NCBI GenBank assembly: GCA_910579975.1
Contig: CAJTWU010000037.1
Coordinates: 1-14,067 of the forward strand
Source: an uncultured Vampirovibrio sp.
Lineage (GTDB): Bacteria > Cyanobacteriota > Vampirovibrionia > Gastranaerophilales > Gastranaerophilaceae
Direction of reading: 5' to 3'
Length of the DNA: 14,067 nucleotides
In this document: positions 5,970 to 14,045 of the stretch, piece after piece
Layout of the letters: the number at the start of each line of letters is the position of its first letter
Numbering within the stretch: the first letter of the stretch is position 1
The notes under the pieces: model-generated
The model's input: the letters and a program-made list of their open reading frames with translations, nothing else
Told to the model about the DNA's origin: nothing
The model's database searches: none
Program-made: the position numbers and the translations under genes

Positions 5970-7335
5970 GCGGGTTAAATGTTTCAAACGGGAAGTTCAT
6001 AACCTTTAATGAGTCAACGACATCTCTAGCATATGATTCCTTTAAAGAGGAACCGTTATAGTTTTTCATTGCTATTTGGACACATTCTTGGATCTCTTTT
6101 TCAGACATATTTAAGGTATTATTTTTTAATGCTTCTATTGCTAATGGAACGGTTTTATAATTGCTCCTTCCAAATTTTTTCCCGGCAACAGCTTCTACAT
6201 ATTTCATTTCAAAGGTAAGCAAACCAACCATAACTCCTAGTTCATGGTCTGTTGCACAAGCATCTCTTAATTCTTTTGGAGATGAAAATCTTAATTTATT
6301 AGTAGGTTTTCCATTTGCATCTTTTTCATATAATATATCTTTGAGTAAATCAGAATCCATTTTATTAAAAAGAGTATTCCAATTGCCTTTGGCTCCAGGG
6401 AAAAAACCATTAACAGAAATTGTAGTTATTTGCATTGGACCGCTACCATTGGAGGAATTGACGCTTTTAAAAGTGCCATGAGTTTCTTTTCCAATAATAG
6501 CAGTTATGATTTCCTGTGGTACATTATATTTTTCTGCAACGGTATCAATTACTTTTGTCCAATGCTCGTAATCAACATCTGATTCTTTAACGACACCTTT
6601 ATATTTTCGAACTTCTGCTCTAATAAGGTCTTTTGTCTGGGATGGAGCAGCTTGTTGAAAATCACTTTTTATTTTTTCAGCTTCTTTACTTTTAATTTTT
6701 TCAACTGTAGTATTGATAAAATTATTTAATTCTTGAATATTGTCTATCTCTAAATATTGACTAAAATATACATCTTGAATACCGGCTTCTTTTGCACGTG
6801 TTATAAGAGGTTTACAGATGTATTGTTTAACTTCTTTAATGTCTAATCCCCATTCATTATCAATTGCAGAAGCAAGTGTTTCATCCTTACTAATGTTAGT
6901 ATATTCATTGATAATTTCTATGACATTATTTTTATTAATCTGCTTAAGTTTCTCTATTGTATTTGAGTTCAAGCTTGGACCACTAATTTGATTATGAATA
7001 TCATTGGCTAAATTTTTACCTTGATTAACTGTTGATAATCTTATGATGAATGATTTCATAGCATCAATAGAAATACGAACTTCTTTAGGAAATGCTAATA
7101 TTCCCATTTTAATTTCATCATCAGAGAGTTTTGAATCTGCTACTCCATCGCTATTATCCATTGATGTAAATGCACCAAAAGCTTTTGCTAATTCATTTCC
7201 TGAAAGTTTACCATCTTTGTTGTGATCAAAATAATCAAAAATATTTTTTAATTTAGAGTCTTGAACACCCAAATCCTGAAAATTAATATCTGTTTTCTTT
7301 TCATTAAAATTGTACTTTTTACCGTTAATTTCCAT
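5959..7335 (-). CDS. EF-hand / lytic transglycosylase-like protein, 458 aa, sigma-28 controlled
   Basis: This is a probable peptidoglycan-cleaving enzyme with a calcium-binding N-terminus. Residues 37-48 form a canonical EF-hand loop (D37, N39, D41, K43, S45, E48). A second, irregular loop begins at D60. Residues about 100-250 are mostly helical and unassigned. The C-terminal domain (about 255-445) matches the SLT fold: catalytic Glu E284 in IIGKETHG, GPMQIT at 299-304, and YNGSSLKESYA near 426-436 in place of the usual YN-G-Y motif. There is no signal peptide or membrane segment. A TTG at 7344 would add three residues, but the SD GAGG (7349-7346) is only 1 nt from it and 10 nt from the ATG at 7335, so I choose the ATG. 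The sigma-28-type promoter upstream suggests a role in flagellar passage through the wall and possibly export by the flagellar secretion system. Confidence 0.8.
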   Translation of the reverse strand: MEINGKKYNFNEKKTDINFQDLGVQDSKLKNIFDYFDHNKDGKLSGNELAKAFGAFTSMDNSDGVADSKLSDDEIKMGILAFPKEVRISIDAMKSFIIRLSTVNQGKNLANDIHNQISGPSLNSNTIEKLKQINKNNVIEIINEYTNISKDETLASAIDNEWGLDIKEVKQYICKPLITRAKEAGIQDVYFSQYLEIDNIQELNNFINTTVEKIKSKEAEKIKSDFQQAAPSQTKDLIRAEVRKYKGVVKESDVDYEHWTKVIDTVAEKYNVPQEIITAIIGKETHGTFKSVNSSNGSGPMQITTISVNGFFPGAKGNWNTLFNKMDSDLLKDILYEKDANGKPTNKLRFSSPKELRDACATDHELGVMVGLLTFEMKYVEAVAGKKFGRSNYKTVPLAIEALKNNTLNMSEKEIQECVQIAMKNYNGSSLKESYARDVVDSLKVMNFPFETFNPLIE

Positions 7336-7363
7336 TTTTGCCAAACCTCATCTTATAATGATA

Positions 7364-7390
7364 TTTACGGCATATTTTATAAGAACTTTA
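7364..7390 (-). promoter_or_regulatory. Sigma-28 (FliA-type) promoter for the EF-hand/transglycosylase gene
   Basis: On the minus strand TAAAGTTC (7390-7383), exactly 11 nt, then GCCGTAAA (7371-7364) match the sigma-28 consensus TAAAGTTT-N11-GCCGATAA at 13 of 16 positions with correct spacing. Predicted start is near 7357, with the SD at 7349-7346 and the ATG at 7335, a leader of about 22 nt. An AT-rich sigma-70-like hexamer also occurs nearby but lacks a -35. Confidence 0.75.
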
Positions 7391-7423
7391 GATTATATGG
7401 GCTATTATTTACAAATCTTCACA

Positions 7424-10411
7424 TTAACCGGCTGTGAGTGAGAAAATTTCGTAAATTTCATCATCACTAAGCTCTGTAATGATTTTTTCACCTTCATAAA
7501 CTGCTAAATCTGCTAATTCTTTTTTAGATTTAAGCATTTCATCAATTTTTTCTTCAAAAGTACCTAATGTAATCAAGCGGTGAACCATAACATTTTTTTC
7601 CTGTCCGATACGGTATGTTCTGTCGGTTGCTTGATCTTCAACAGCAGGGTTCCACCATAAATCATAGTGAATAACATTTGTTGCACTTGTTAAGTTCAAA
7701 CCTGTACCACCGGCTTTTAGAGAAAGTATCATTACTTTTCTATCATTATTACTTTGAAAATCTTCAATAAGGTTTTCGCGTTGAGGAACAGTTAATGAAC
7801 CATGAAAGAACGATGGCTCGGTACTGCATTCTTCGGCAATGATTTTGGTTAACAAATCACCCATTTCTTTGTATTGAGTGAAAATAAGTGTTTTTTCGTT
7901 GTTATCAATAATATTTTGCACCAAATCAATACATTTTTCTGTTTTACCGGATAAGTCTTTAGAAGTTCCACCACTTTTTAAGAATTGATATGGATGGTTA
8001 CAAATCTGTTTTAAGGCTGTTATAAGCTTAAAGATGTTTCCTCTTCTATTTACTCCCGTAAATCCGCTGATTTTTTCCATCATTTCATTCAAGGTTTTTT
8101 CGTAAAGAATTGCCTGTGATTTAGCAAGATAACAATAATCATTCATAACCATTTTTTCAGGAAGGTCTGAAATAACGCTTTTATCAGTTTTTACACGACG
8201 TAATACGAATGGTGAAACAGAAAGCTTTAGCTTTGAAGCGCGTGATTTTTCTTTGAAACGCTCAATAGGAATTGCATAACTTTTCTGAAATTCTTTTAAA
8301 GAACCTAAATAACCTTTATTAATAAAATCAAAAATACTCCATAATTCTGTAAGCCTGTTTTCTACAGGAGTACCGGTCATAGCAATTTTAATATCAGACT
8401 TTAGAGATTTAATTGCAAGCGTTTGAGCAGTATCAGGATTTTTTATGTTTTGAGCTTCATCTACTACAATCATTCCCCAGGTGTTATTTTTCATTTCTTC
8501 TACATCTATACGCATAATTGCGTAAGTTGTTAGTATAACATCATTCTTTAAATCAAGTTTTCTTTCCAATCCATGATAAGTGGCAACTTTAAGTTTTGGT
8601 GCAAATAACTGTAATTCTTTCATCCAGTTACCCATCAAAGTTGTCGGACATACAACGAGTACAGGGTTTTTGAGTTTATTTTCTTCTTTTAGTTTAAGTA
8701 TTAAGCTTATTACCTGAATAGTTTTACCTAACCCCATATCATCTGCCATACAACAGCCAAAACCTTTTGAAACATTTGTCCAAAGCCATTTAAGCCCGGT
8801 CATCTGATAAGGTCTTAAATCTCCTAATAAGTCTTTTGGTTCAGTAACTTCAACCGGTTTTGCGAAATCTTTAATAACATTTGCATAGGCATCATCATAG
8901 TTGAAATCATAATCTTGAAGTTGACCGGACATTGAAGCATGAATAAGTTCCAGTCGTGTCATTTTCTTATGATTTGCGTTTGTTATTTGCTCGTATAGCT
9001 TTTTACCCTCTGTTTTGTCAACAAGAATATATTTACCATTATATTGTATTAAGCCTTCATTGCTTTCTTCAATAAGTTTATTAAATTCTTCCAGTGATAT
9101 TTTTTCATCGCCAAGAGATACTTCATATGAAAATTCTAAAATATCATCAAGAGAAATAGCATTTGTTGATACGGTATTGAAAATATTCATTAAGTCATCT
9201 GAACGTGAAGCTTTGACTTTGGCGTTAATTGAAGCCCTTGGAATAATAATATTGGTTAGCTCTTCAGGAAGAATTACTTCAATTTGGGCTTTTTGAAGAT
9301 AATATGCTGTTTGAGCTATTAACTTGTAAACTTCATTCAGGTTCATCACAAGCGACAATTTATCTTCATCTTCAAATAGAGTTTCCAGTTCAGGCATGTA
9401 ACGAAGCGCATAGTTAAGTTGTTTCTCAACAATTTTACCGATGTCTTCTGTATCCAAATCCCAAATTTTTTCTTTTTGATAAAGTTCATCAATAAGAATT
9501 GTTTCATTAGTTTTGCGATTTTTTATATGAACTTTTAACTCAAATTTATCATCACTGATTTTGCTTACTTTAAAAAACGGAATTAAATCGTATTTACCCA
9601 AATAGAGCTCATCAAACCATTGAGCAAAATTTTCGGCAAGGTCTTTCCCTTTCATTAAGCATCTTTGTTCCAAATCTTTGAGCATATAATGACCGGATTT
9701 AATATCTTTAAATCTGTATGCTTTTATTCCCAAAAATTTATAAACCAGATAATTCAAGTATTCTCTTGTGAAATTTTCGACAAAATCTTTGGGTTTTTCG
9801 CCATCAATAAACAAGTCATCAGGAATATTCTTTTCAAGCTCATTCATTATTCTTGCAGATTCTTTATTAGCAACAATCGGTTCGTAAACAATTCTGAATG
9901 CGCCGCCTCCCGGTGCTTCTCTACGTTTTACGGTTGGAATGAAATATAATTTTTCAATTAGTTTCATTGCAAAATGTGTAAGTTTATTAAAGTAAGCAAA
10001 TGTTTGTGTAAGAGAAGAAAAATCAACTATTTCACCGAAACCGCCAAAATAATCTAAAACTAAATCAAGCGGCATTTCATAACCAATTTTTCCATTGAGC
10101 TCTTTTGGTGTAAATCTAAACATTGAACCTTTAGATTTTAAGTAGAATTGAAAATTATTTGTAGGAGTTACAAAAAATGACAATTTACCATTACGGTTTA
10201 TCAAATAAAAATCAGTATTTCTAACAGGTGAATTTGGACTTAGGAAAATTCCTTCAAACTCATCTTCTACAAGTTGATAAATTAAACTTAAAGTGTAGCG
10301 AAAATCTTTGTTTTTAAATCCGTTAGGATTTTCGCTCAGATTGTAGAAAAACTCATCAACATTGTTTTTCTTTAATGATAAATCTATATCTAAAGGTTTT
10401 GTTTCAGTCAT
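7424..10411 (-). CDS. SNF2-family DNA-dependent ATPase, 995 aa
   Basis: This is a cytoplasmic superfamily 2 DNA translocase of the bacterial SNF2/RapA-like type. Such proteins remodel protein-DNA or RNA polymerase complexes; the target here is unknown. Residues about 1-520 are a poorly conserved N-terminal region with no domain I can name. The ATPase core spans about 530-990: motif I DDMGLGKT with K563, Ia VLVVCPTT, II DEAQ with D651/E652, III MTGTPVENRL, IV KTLIFTQYKEM, V ILSLKAGGTGLNLTSA and VI DRTYRIGQ near 930. All motifs needed for ATP hydrolysis are present. DEAQ rather than DEAH is seen in some members. The ATG overlaps the gpmI stop by 1 bp (TAATG), so the two are probably one transcript with coupled translation. 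No terminator is evident before the sigma-28 promoter downstream. No restriction or defence partners are adjacent. Confidence 0.9.
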   Translation of the reverse strand: MTETKPLDIDLSLKKNNVDEFFYNLSENPNGFKNKDFRYTLSLIYQLVEDEFEGIFLSPNSPVRNTDFYLINRNGKLSFFVTPTNNFQFYLKSKGSMFRFTPKELNGKIGYEMPLDLVLDYFGGFGEIVDFSSLTQTFAYFNKLTHFAMKLIEKLYFIPTVKRREAPGGGAFRIVYEPIVANKESARIMNELEKNIPDDLFIDGEKPKDFVENFTREYLNYLVYKFLGIKAYRFKDIKSGHYMLKDLEQRCLMKGKDLAENFAQWFDELYLGKYDLIPFFKVSKISDDKFELKVHIKNRKTNETILIDELYQKEKIWDLDTEDIGKIVEKQLNYALRYMPELETLFEDEDKLSLVMNLNEVYKLIAQTAYYLQKAQIEVILPEELTNIIIPRASINAKVKASRSDDLMNIFNTVSTNAISLDDILEFSYEVSLGDEKISLEEFNKLIEESNEGLIQYNGKYILVDKTEGKKLYEQITNANHKKMTRLELIHASMSGQLQDYDFNYDDAYANVIKDFAKPVEVTEPKDLLGDLRPYQMTGLKWLWTNVSKGFGCCMADDMGLGKTIQVISLILKLKEENKLKNPVLVVCPTTLMGNWMKELQLFAPKLKVATYHGLERKLDLKNDVILTTYAIMRIDVEEMKNNTWGMIVVDEAQNIKNPDTAQTLAIKSLKSDIKIAMTGTPVENRLTELWSIFDFINKGYLGSLKEFQKSYAIPIERFKEKSRASKLKLSVSPFVLRRVKTDKSVISDLPEKMVMNDYCYLAKSQAILYEKTLNEMMEKISGFTGVNRRGNIFKLITALKQICNHPYQFLKSGGTSKDLSGKTEKCIDLVQNIIDNNEKTLIFTQYKEMGDLLTKIIAEECSTEPSFFHGSLTVPQRENLIEDFQSNNDRKVMILSLKAGGTGLNLTSATNVIHYDLWWNPAVEDQATDRTYRIGQEKNVMVHRLITLGTFEEKIDEMLKSKKELADLAVYEGEKIITELSDDEIYEIFSLTAG

Positions 10412-11934
10412 TATTTAATCAGGCTCCCGCAACTCATTTCTTCAGGTGTTTTTATTCCCATAATTTCAAGAACTGTAGGTGCAACATTACATAATGCACC
10501 GTCTTCTTTAAGCTCAATAGCTTTTGGAGGATTGATTACAACAAAAGGAACTTCGTTTGTTGTGTGAGCTGTTTGAGGTTTTCCTGTTGATTCATCAACC
10601 ATTGTTTCAGCGTTGCCATGGTCTGCTGTAAGAAGCATTGTAACTCCGAATTCTTTGCATTTTTCTGCAATTTTACCAACACATTCATCGACTACTTTAC
10701 AAGCCTTTACAGCAGCTTCAATTACTCCGGTATGCCCAACCATATCAGGGTTGGCAAAGTTTACCAGAATAAATCCATAGTCTTTGTTTTCAATAGCTTC
10801 AAGAACATTTTCACAAACTTCTGGAGCGCTCATTTCAGGCTGCATATCATAAGTTGCAACTTTAGGTGAAGCAACAAGCTTGCGGGTTTCATGAGGTTGA
10901 GGCTCATCAATTCCGCCGTTAAAGAAGAATGTAACGTGAGCATATTTTTCTGTTTCAGCAGTTCTAAACTGATTGATACCGTTAGCTTCTAAAACATCAC
11001 CTAAAATGTTTGTAAGTTTTGTCTTAGGGAAAGCTACCGGGAATGTGAAAGTTGCTTCATAACTTGTCATTGTACAATAGTATATATTTTTAAGAACTTT
11101 CTTTCTTTCAAAACCGTCAAAATCAGCAAAATTAATAGCTTTTGTTATTTCTCTTGCTCTATCAGGTCTGTAGTTAAAGAAAATTATTGCATCATTATCG
11201 TGAATTCTTGACTCTTCTCCACCAATTACTGTCGGAAGAACAAATTCATCTGTTTCACCTTTTTCATAAGATTTTTTAACACCTTCAACAGCAGAAGAGG
11301 CATGCTCACCTTCACCAAGAATAAGAGCATTATAACCTTTTTCAACTCTATCCCAACGATTATCTCTATCCATAATATAGTATCTGCCAATAACAGTTGC
11401 AACTGGCGGTAAATTATGTTTTTTAAGCTCATCTTCAACTATTTGCAAGTATTCACAAGCACTTGAAGGTGGTGTGTCGCGTCCATCAAGAAAAGCATGT
11501 ACATAAACTTTTGTTAGTCCCTGTTTTGCAGCTAATTGAATTAATGCTAATAAGTGGTCTAAAGAAGAGTGAACTCCGCCTGTTGAAACCAGACCATAAA
11601 TATGTAATGCTGAATTATTCTTTTTAGCGTGTTCAATAGCTTCTAAAAATTTTTCATTTTCAAAGAAAGAACCGTCTTTAATGGCATTATTAATTTTTGA
11701 TAAATCCTGATAAACAATTCTTCCTGCACCGAGATTAAGGTGTCCAACTTCGCTATTGCCCATTTGACCTGAAGGAAGTCCTACAAACTCTCCATCAGCG
11801 TGAATAACAGTAGATGTTTCTTCTTGAATTAATTTTGGAACATTAACAGGATGTGAAAGTTTGGTTGCATCATATTTTTCAGAACCTTTTGAAATACCCC
11901 ATCCGTCCATTATGCATAATAAAACTCGATTCAT
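10411..11934 (-). CDS. gpmI: 2,3-bisphosphoglycerate-independent phosphoglycerate mutase, 507 aa
   Basis: The enzyme interconverts 3- and 2-phosphoglycerate in glycolysis and gluconeogenesis (EC 5.4.2.12), a cytoplasmic metal-dependent member of the alkaline phosphatase superfamily. Motifs in order: MDGWG with metal ligand D10; MGNSEVGHLNLGAGR with nucleophile S61; STGGVHS; FLDGRDTPP; GRYYIMDRDNRWDRVEKGY; FNYRPDRAREI; NPDMVGHTG; and TADHGNAE with its metal ligands. The length is typical for bacterial GpmI. The ATG at 11934 has a strong SD, AGGGGAG, 7 nt upstream. A good sigma-70 promoter lies in the 66-bp gap after the flagellin gene. Its stop shares 1 bp with the start of the SNF2 gene. Confidence 0.97.
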   Translation of the reverse strand: MNRVLLCIMDGWGISKGSEKYDATKLSHPVNVPKLIQEETSTVIHADGEFVGLPSGQMGNSEVGHLNLGAGRIVYQDLSKINNAIKDGSFFENEKFLEAIEHAKKNNSALHIYGLVSTGGVHSSLDHLLALIQLAAKQGLTKVYVHAFLDGRDTPPSSACEYLQIVEDELKKHNLPPVATVIGRYYIMDRDNRWDRVEKGYNALILGEGEHASSAVEGVKKSYEKGETDEFVLPTVIGGEESRIHDNDAIIFFNYRPDRAREITKAINFADFDGFERKKVLKNIYYCTMTSYEATFTFPVAFPKTKLTNILGDVLEANGINQFRTAETEKYAHVTFFFNGGIDEPQPHETRKLVASPKVATYDMQPEMSAPEVCENVLEAIENKDYGFILVNFANPDMVGHTGVIEAAVKACKVVDECVGKIAEKCKEFGVTMLLTADHGNAETMVDESTGKPQTAHTTNEVPFVVINPPKAIELKEDGALCNVAPTVLEIMGIKTPEEMSCGSLIK

Positions 11935-11943
11935 TTATAATCT

Positions 11944-11989
11944 CCCCTAATATATTTTTAACCTATACAATATAGGACAAACATAGGGG
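11944..11989 (-). promoter_or_regulatory. Nested inverted repeat that covers the gpmI ribosome-binding site in read-through RNA
   Basis: In a minus-strand RNA coming from the flagellin gene, CCCCTA (11989-11984) can pair with UAGGGG (11949-11944), which is the core of the gpmI SD. Inside it, CCUAUA (11976-11971) pairs with UAUAGG (11967-11962) around a 3-nt loop. RNA started at the gpmI promoter (near 11962) would lack both left arms and leave the SD free. There is no T tract, so it is not a standard terminator. Each stem has only 6 bp, so function is a guess. Confidence 0.35.
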
Positions 11990-11997
11990 CATGTCAA
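11969..11997 (-). promoter_or_regulatory. Sigma-70 promoter of gpmI
   Basis: On the minus strand a perfect TTGACA (11997-11992), a 17-nt spacer and TATATT (11974-11969) predict a start near 11962 and a leader of about 28 nt. The -35 begins only 3 nt after the flagellin stop codon (12003-12001), so gpmI can be expressed independently of flagellin. Confidence 0.8.
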
Positions 11998-12000
11998 TTC

Positions 12001-14031
12001 TTAAATCAGTTGTAGAGCGATTGACGGACTTTGATTTGCTGTAGCTAATAATGTTGCGCTTGCTTGTTGTAAAATTTGTTGTTGAATATATTGAGAAGAA
12101 ACTTTTGCAATATCAGCATCCTTGAGTGTTGATTTGGAAGAACTTAAATTTTCATAATTAGTTGAAATTTCTTCTAAAACACTTTCTAATCTATTTTCAA
12201 CGGCACCAAGTTGAGTTTGTATTGCATTAATCTGTGCTAATAATCCATCAGTCTTCTCTAAGACGTTATTATTTTGTAATCCTGATAAAATAATATTTCT
12301 TAGTTCATCCAGCTCTAAATAAGCCCCAAATCCTATTTGAGAATTTTCGTCTGCATTAATTCCAACTTGTAATACAGTAGTTTGATTACAATCAATAACA
12401 TTGTTTACAATACCTAATCCATCCCCAATGATTTCAAGGTCACCGGTCAAAGTTTTATTGTAAGTACAATCTTTAACTTCTAATTTGTCTTCTATTCCGC
12501 CGCCAACAATAGCGCCTTTGTTGTTAGTACCATTAACTTGTCCGTTAAAATTGCAATTTTTTATTACACCGCCTTCACAATCAGTCCAACCGGCAATACC
12601 ACCGGAGTATTTGTTACCGTTAATATTAGTTTTTGCACTGCAGTTCTCTAAGTATACAGGATTATGACCATAACATCCTCCTAAAATACCTCCAACAGGA
12701 GCGCCATTATTTAAATTACCTTCAAAATAGCAGTTTTTTATTTTTAAGTCTCCATTACCGCATATCCCGCCTATGCTGCCTGAAGAGCCTGTATCATTAA
12801 TATTTCCCTTTGCAAAACAATTGTCAATCTCTCCTGATTGGCATGAAGCTCCTACAATTCCACCTACATTTGAACTTACGCATATTATTTCAAAATCAGA
12901 AAAGCAATTTTTTACAGAGCAGTTGCTAACTTTCGCTATAATACCTCCACTAGCGCCCCAATGAGCACCTTGAATAACTGCTTTTGTATAACAAGATGTT
13001 ATATTTGCGCTTGTATTTGAATCAGTATTGATAGCTTGTTCTTGACCTCCAATAAGCCCTCCGGTTGAGGCAAATCCTGTTCCTGAAATTGTTGTGTCAA
13101 TTGCATAACAGTTCTCCATGGTAAGATTACTGCTATCTTTTAAGCACCCGACAATACTTCCTGTAAGTAATCCCGACACTTTTGCATTTTCAATTCCAAT
13201 ATTTTTGAAAGTCGCATTTTTAACACTTCCAAACAAGCCAGCCGCAGAAGTACTGCTTTGACTGCACTTAAGGTTGCTAATAGTATAGCCATTCCCGTCA
13301 AAAGTTCCTGAAAAAGCTTTATTTGTTTGTAAAGCACCATTTTCCCAGCCAATAGGAGTCCAATTATTTATTGCGCTCAAATCAATATCAGCCGCAAGAA
13401 CAAATTCACTACCGTCTGTAATTTTGCCATTGTTTTGCATTCTTGCTAATTTAGCAAGTTCTTGAGCAGACGAAATACAATATGTACCTTTTGCAAGTAC
13501 ATTGTTTTCATTAACCTCTGATAAAGCGGTCATATTGTCAGTATTTCTTCTATCAACATCTTGAATAAATCCATCACTGTTGATTGTTAATTTATTCATA
13601 TCCGGCCCTGTATTAAGACCAAAAAGCTTTTTCCCATTGTATTCAGCCGCATTGATAATCCGAAAGATTTCATCAGAGATAGCAGAAGCTTCCCTGTTAA
13701 TAGCACTAAGAGATTGTTTTCCATAAGTGCCGTTAGCGGCCTTTTCAGCTAAAGCTCTAATTCTTGCAAGCTTGTCAGAAATTAGACTAAGCGTATCACC
13801 AGCCGTAGAAACCATATCTAATCCCATAGCAGTATTATCTTCAGCCACTTGATATGCATTAATTTTAGTAGTCAAATTATTAACAATGGAATAATTAGCC
13901 GCATTATCTTTAGCATGGTTAATTTTATATCCAGTAGTCATTCTTTCCACAGCTTGATTAAGCAAAAGAGTGGAATTCTTAAGCGCATTTTGAGCAATCC
14001 GACCAGAGAGGTTAGTGTTAATATTAAGCAC
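12001..14031 (-). CDS. fliC: Flagellin with cysteine-rich GLUG-type beta-helical insert, 676 aa
   Basis: This is the main or a minor filament protein, exported by the flagellar type III system. Residues 1-140 are a complete N-terminal D0/D1: LSSG-like MTTGYKINHAKDNAA at 31-45 and RIRALA at 90-95. Residues about 570-676 are the C-terminal D1/D0, with KSTLKDADIAKVS and the ending LATANQSPSIALQLI. The middle (about 180-550) is not ordinary D2/D3. It has repeated units of about 30 residues with GGI-G, then hydrophobic-x-NC (for example GGILGG, LENCSA, GGIAGW, IKNCNF), like the GLUG motif and a right-handed beta-helix. By my count it holds 18 cysteines, from C185 to C548, while the conserved ends have none. 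The start is GTG with SD AGAGGAGG 6 nt upstream. The promoter lies mostly outside the window. Confidence 0.9.
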   Translation of the reverse strand: MLNINTNLSGRIAQNALKNSTLLLNQAVERMTTGYKINHAKDNAANYSIVNNLTTKINAYQVAEDNTAMGLDMVSTAGDTLSLISDKLARIRALAEKAANGTYGKQSLSAINREASAISDEIFRIINAAEYNGKKLFGLNTGPDMNKLTINSDGFIQDVDRRNTDNMTALSEVNENNVLAKGTYCISSAQELAKLARMQNNGKITDGSEFVLAADIDLSAINNWTPIGWENGALQTNKAFSGTFDGNGYTISNLKCSQSSTSAAGLFGSVKNATFKNIGIENAKVSGLLTGSIVGCLKDSSNLTMENCYAIDTTISGTGFASTGGLIGGQEQAINTDSNTSANITSCYTKAVIQGAHWGASGGIIAKVSNCSVKNCFSDFEIICVSSNVGGIVGASCQSGEIDNCFAKGNINDTGSSGSIGGICGNGDLKIKNCYFEGNLNNGAPVGGILGGCYGHNPVYLENCSAKTNINGNKYSGGIAGWTDCEGGVIKNCNFNGQVNGTNNKGAIVGGGIEDKLEVKDCTYNKTLTGDLEIIGDGLGIVNNVIDCNQTTVLQVGINADENSQIGFGAYLELDELRNIILSGLQNNNVLEKTDGLLAQINAIQTQLGAVENRLESVLEEISTNYENLSSSKSTLKDADIAKVSSQYIQQQILQQASATLLATANQSPSIALQLI

Positions 14032-14037
14032 AACAAA

Positions 14038-14045
14038 CCTCCTCT
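14038..14045 (-). promoter_or_regulatory. Strong ribosome-binding site fixing the GTG start of flagellin
   Basis: AGAGGAGG on the minus strand lies 6 nt before the GTG at 14031-14029. No ATG lies between them and the conserved flagellin N-terminus begins right after the GTG, so this start is firm. The 22 bp to its right do not show a recognisable sigma-28 element; any promoter would be beyond the edge. Confidence 0.8.

Noticed and set aside
7336..7344. TTG start adding three residues to the EF-hand/transglycosylase protein
   Set aside because: The SD GAGG is only 1 nt from the TTG but 10 nt from the ATG at 7335, so the ATG is the better start.
7424..10411. SNF2 protein as part of a phage-defence island (for example DISARM-like)
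   Set aside because: No methylase, nuclease, PLD or DUF1998-type neighbour; it is coupled to gpmI under a housekeeping promoter.
11226..13352. Several 60-90 codon open frames opposite or out of frame within gpmI, SNF2 and flagellin
   Set aside because: All lie inside strongly conserved coding sequence, with no family motif or independent RBS.
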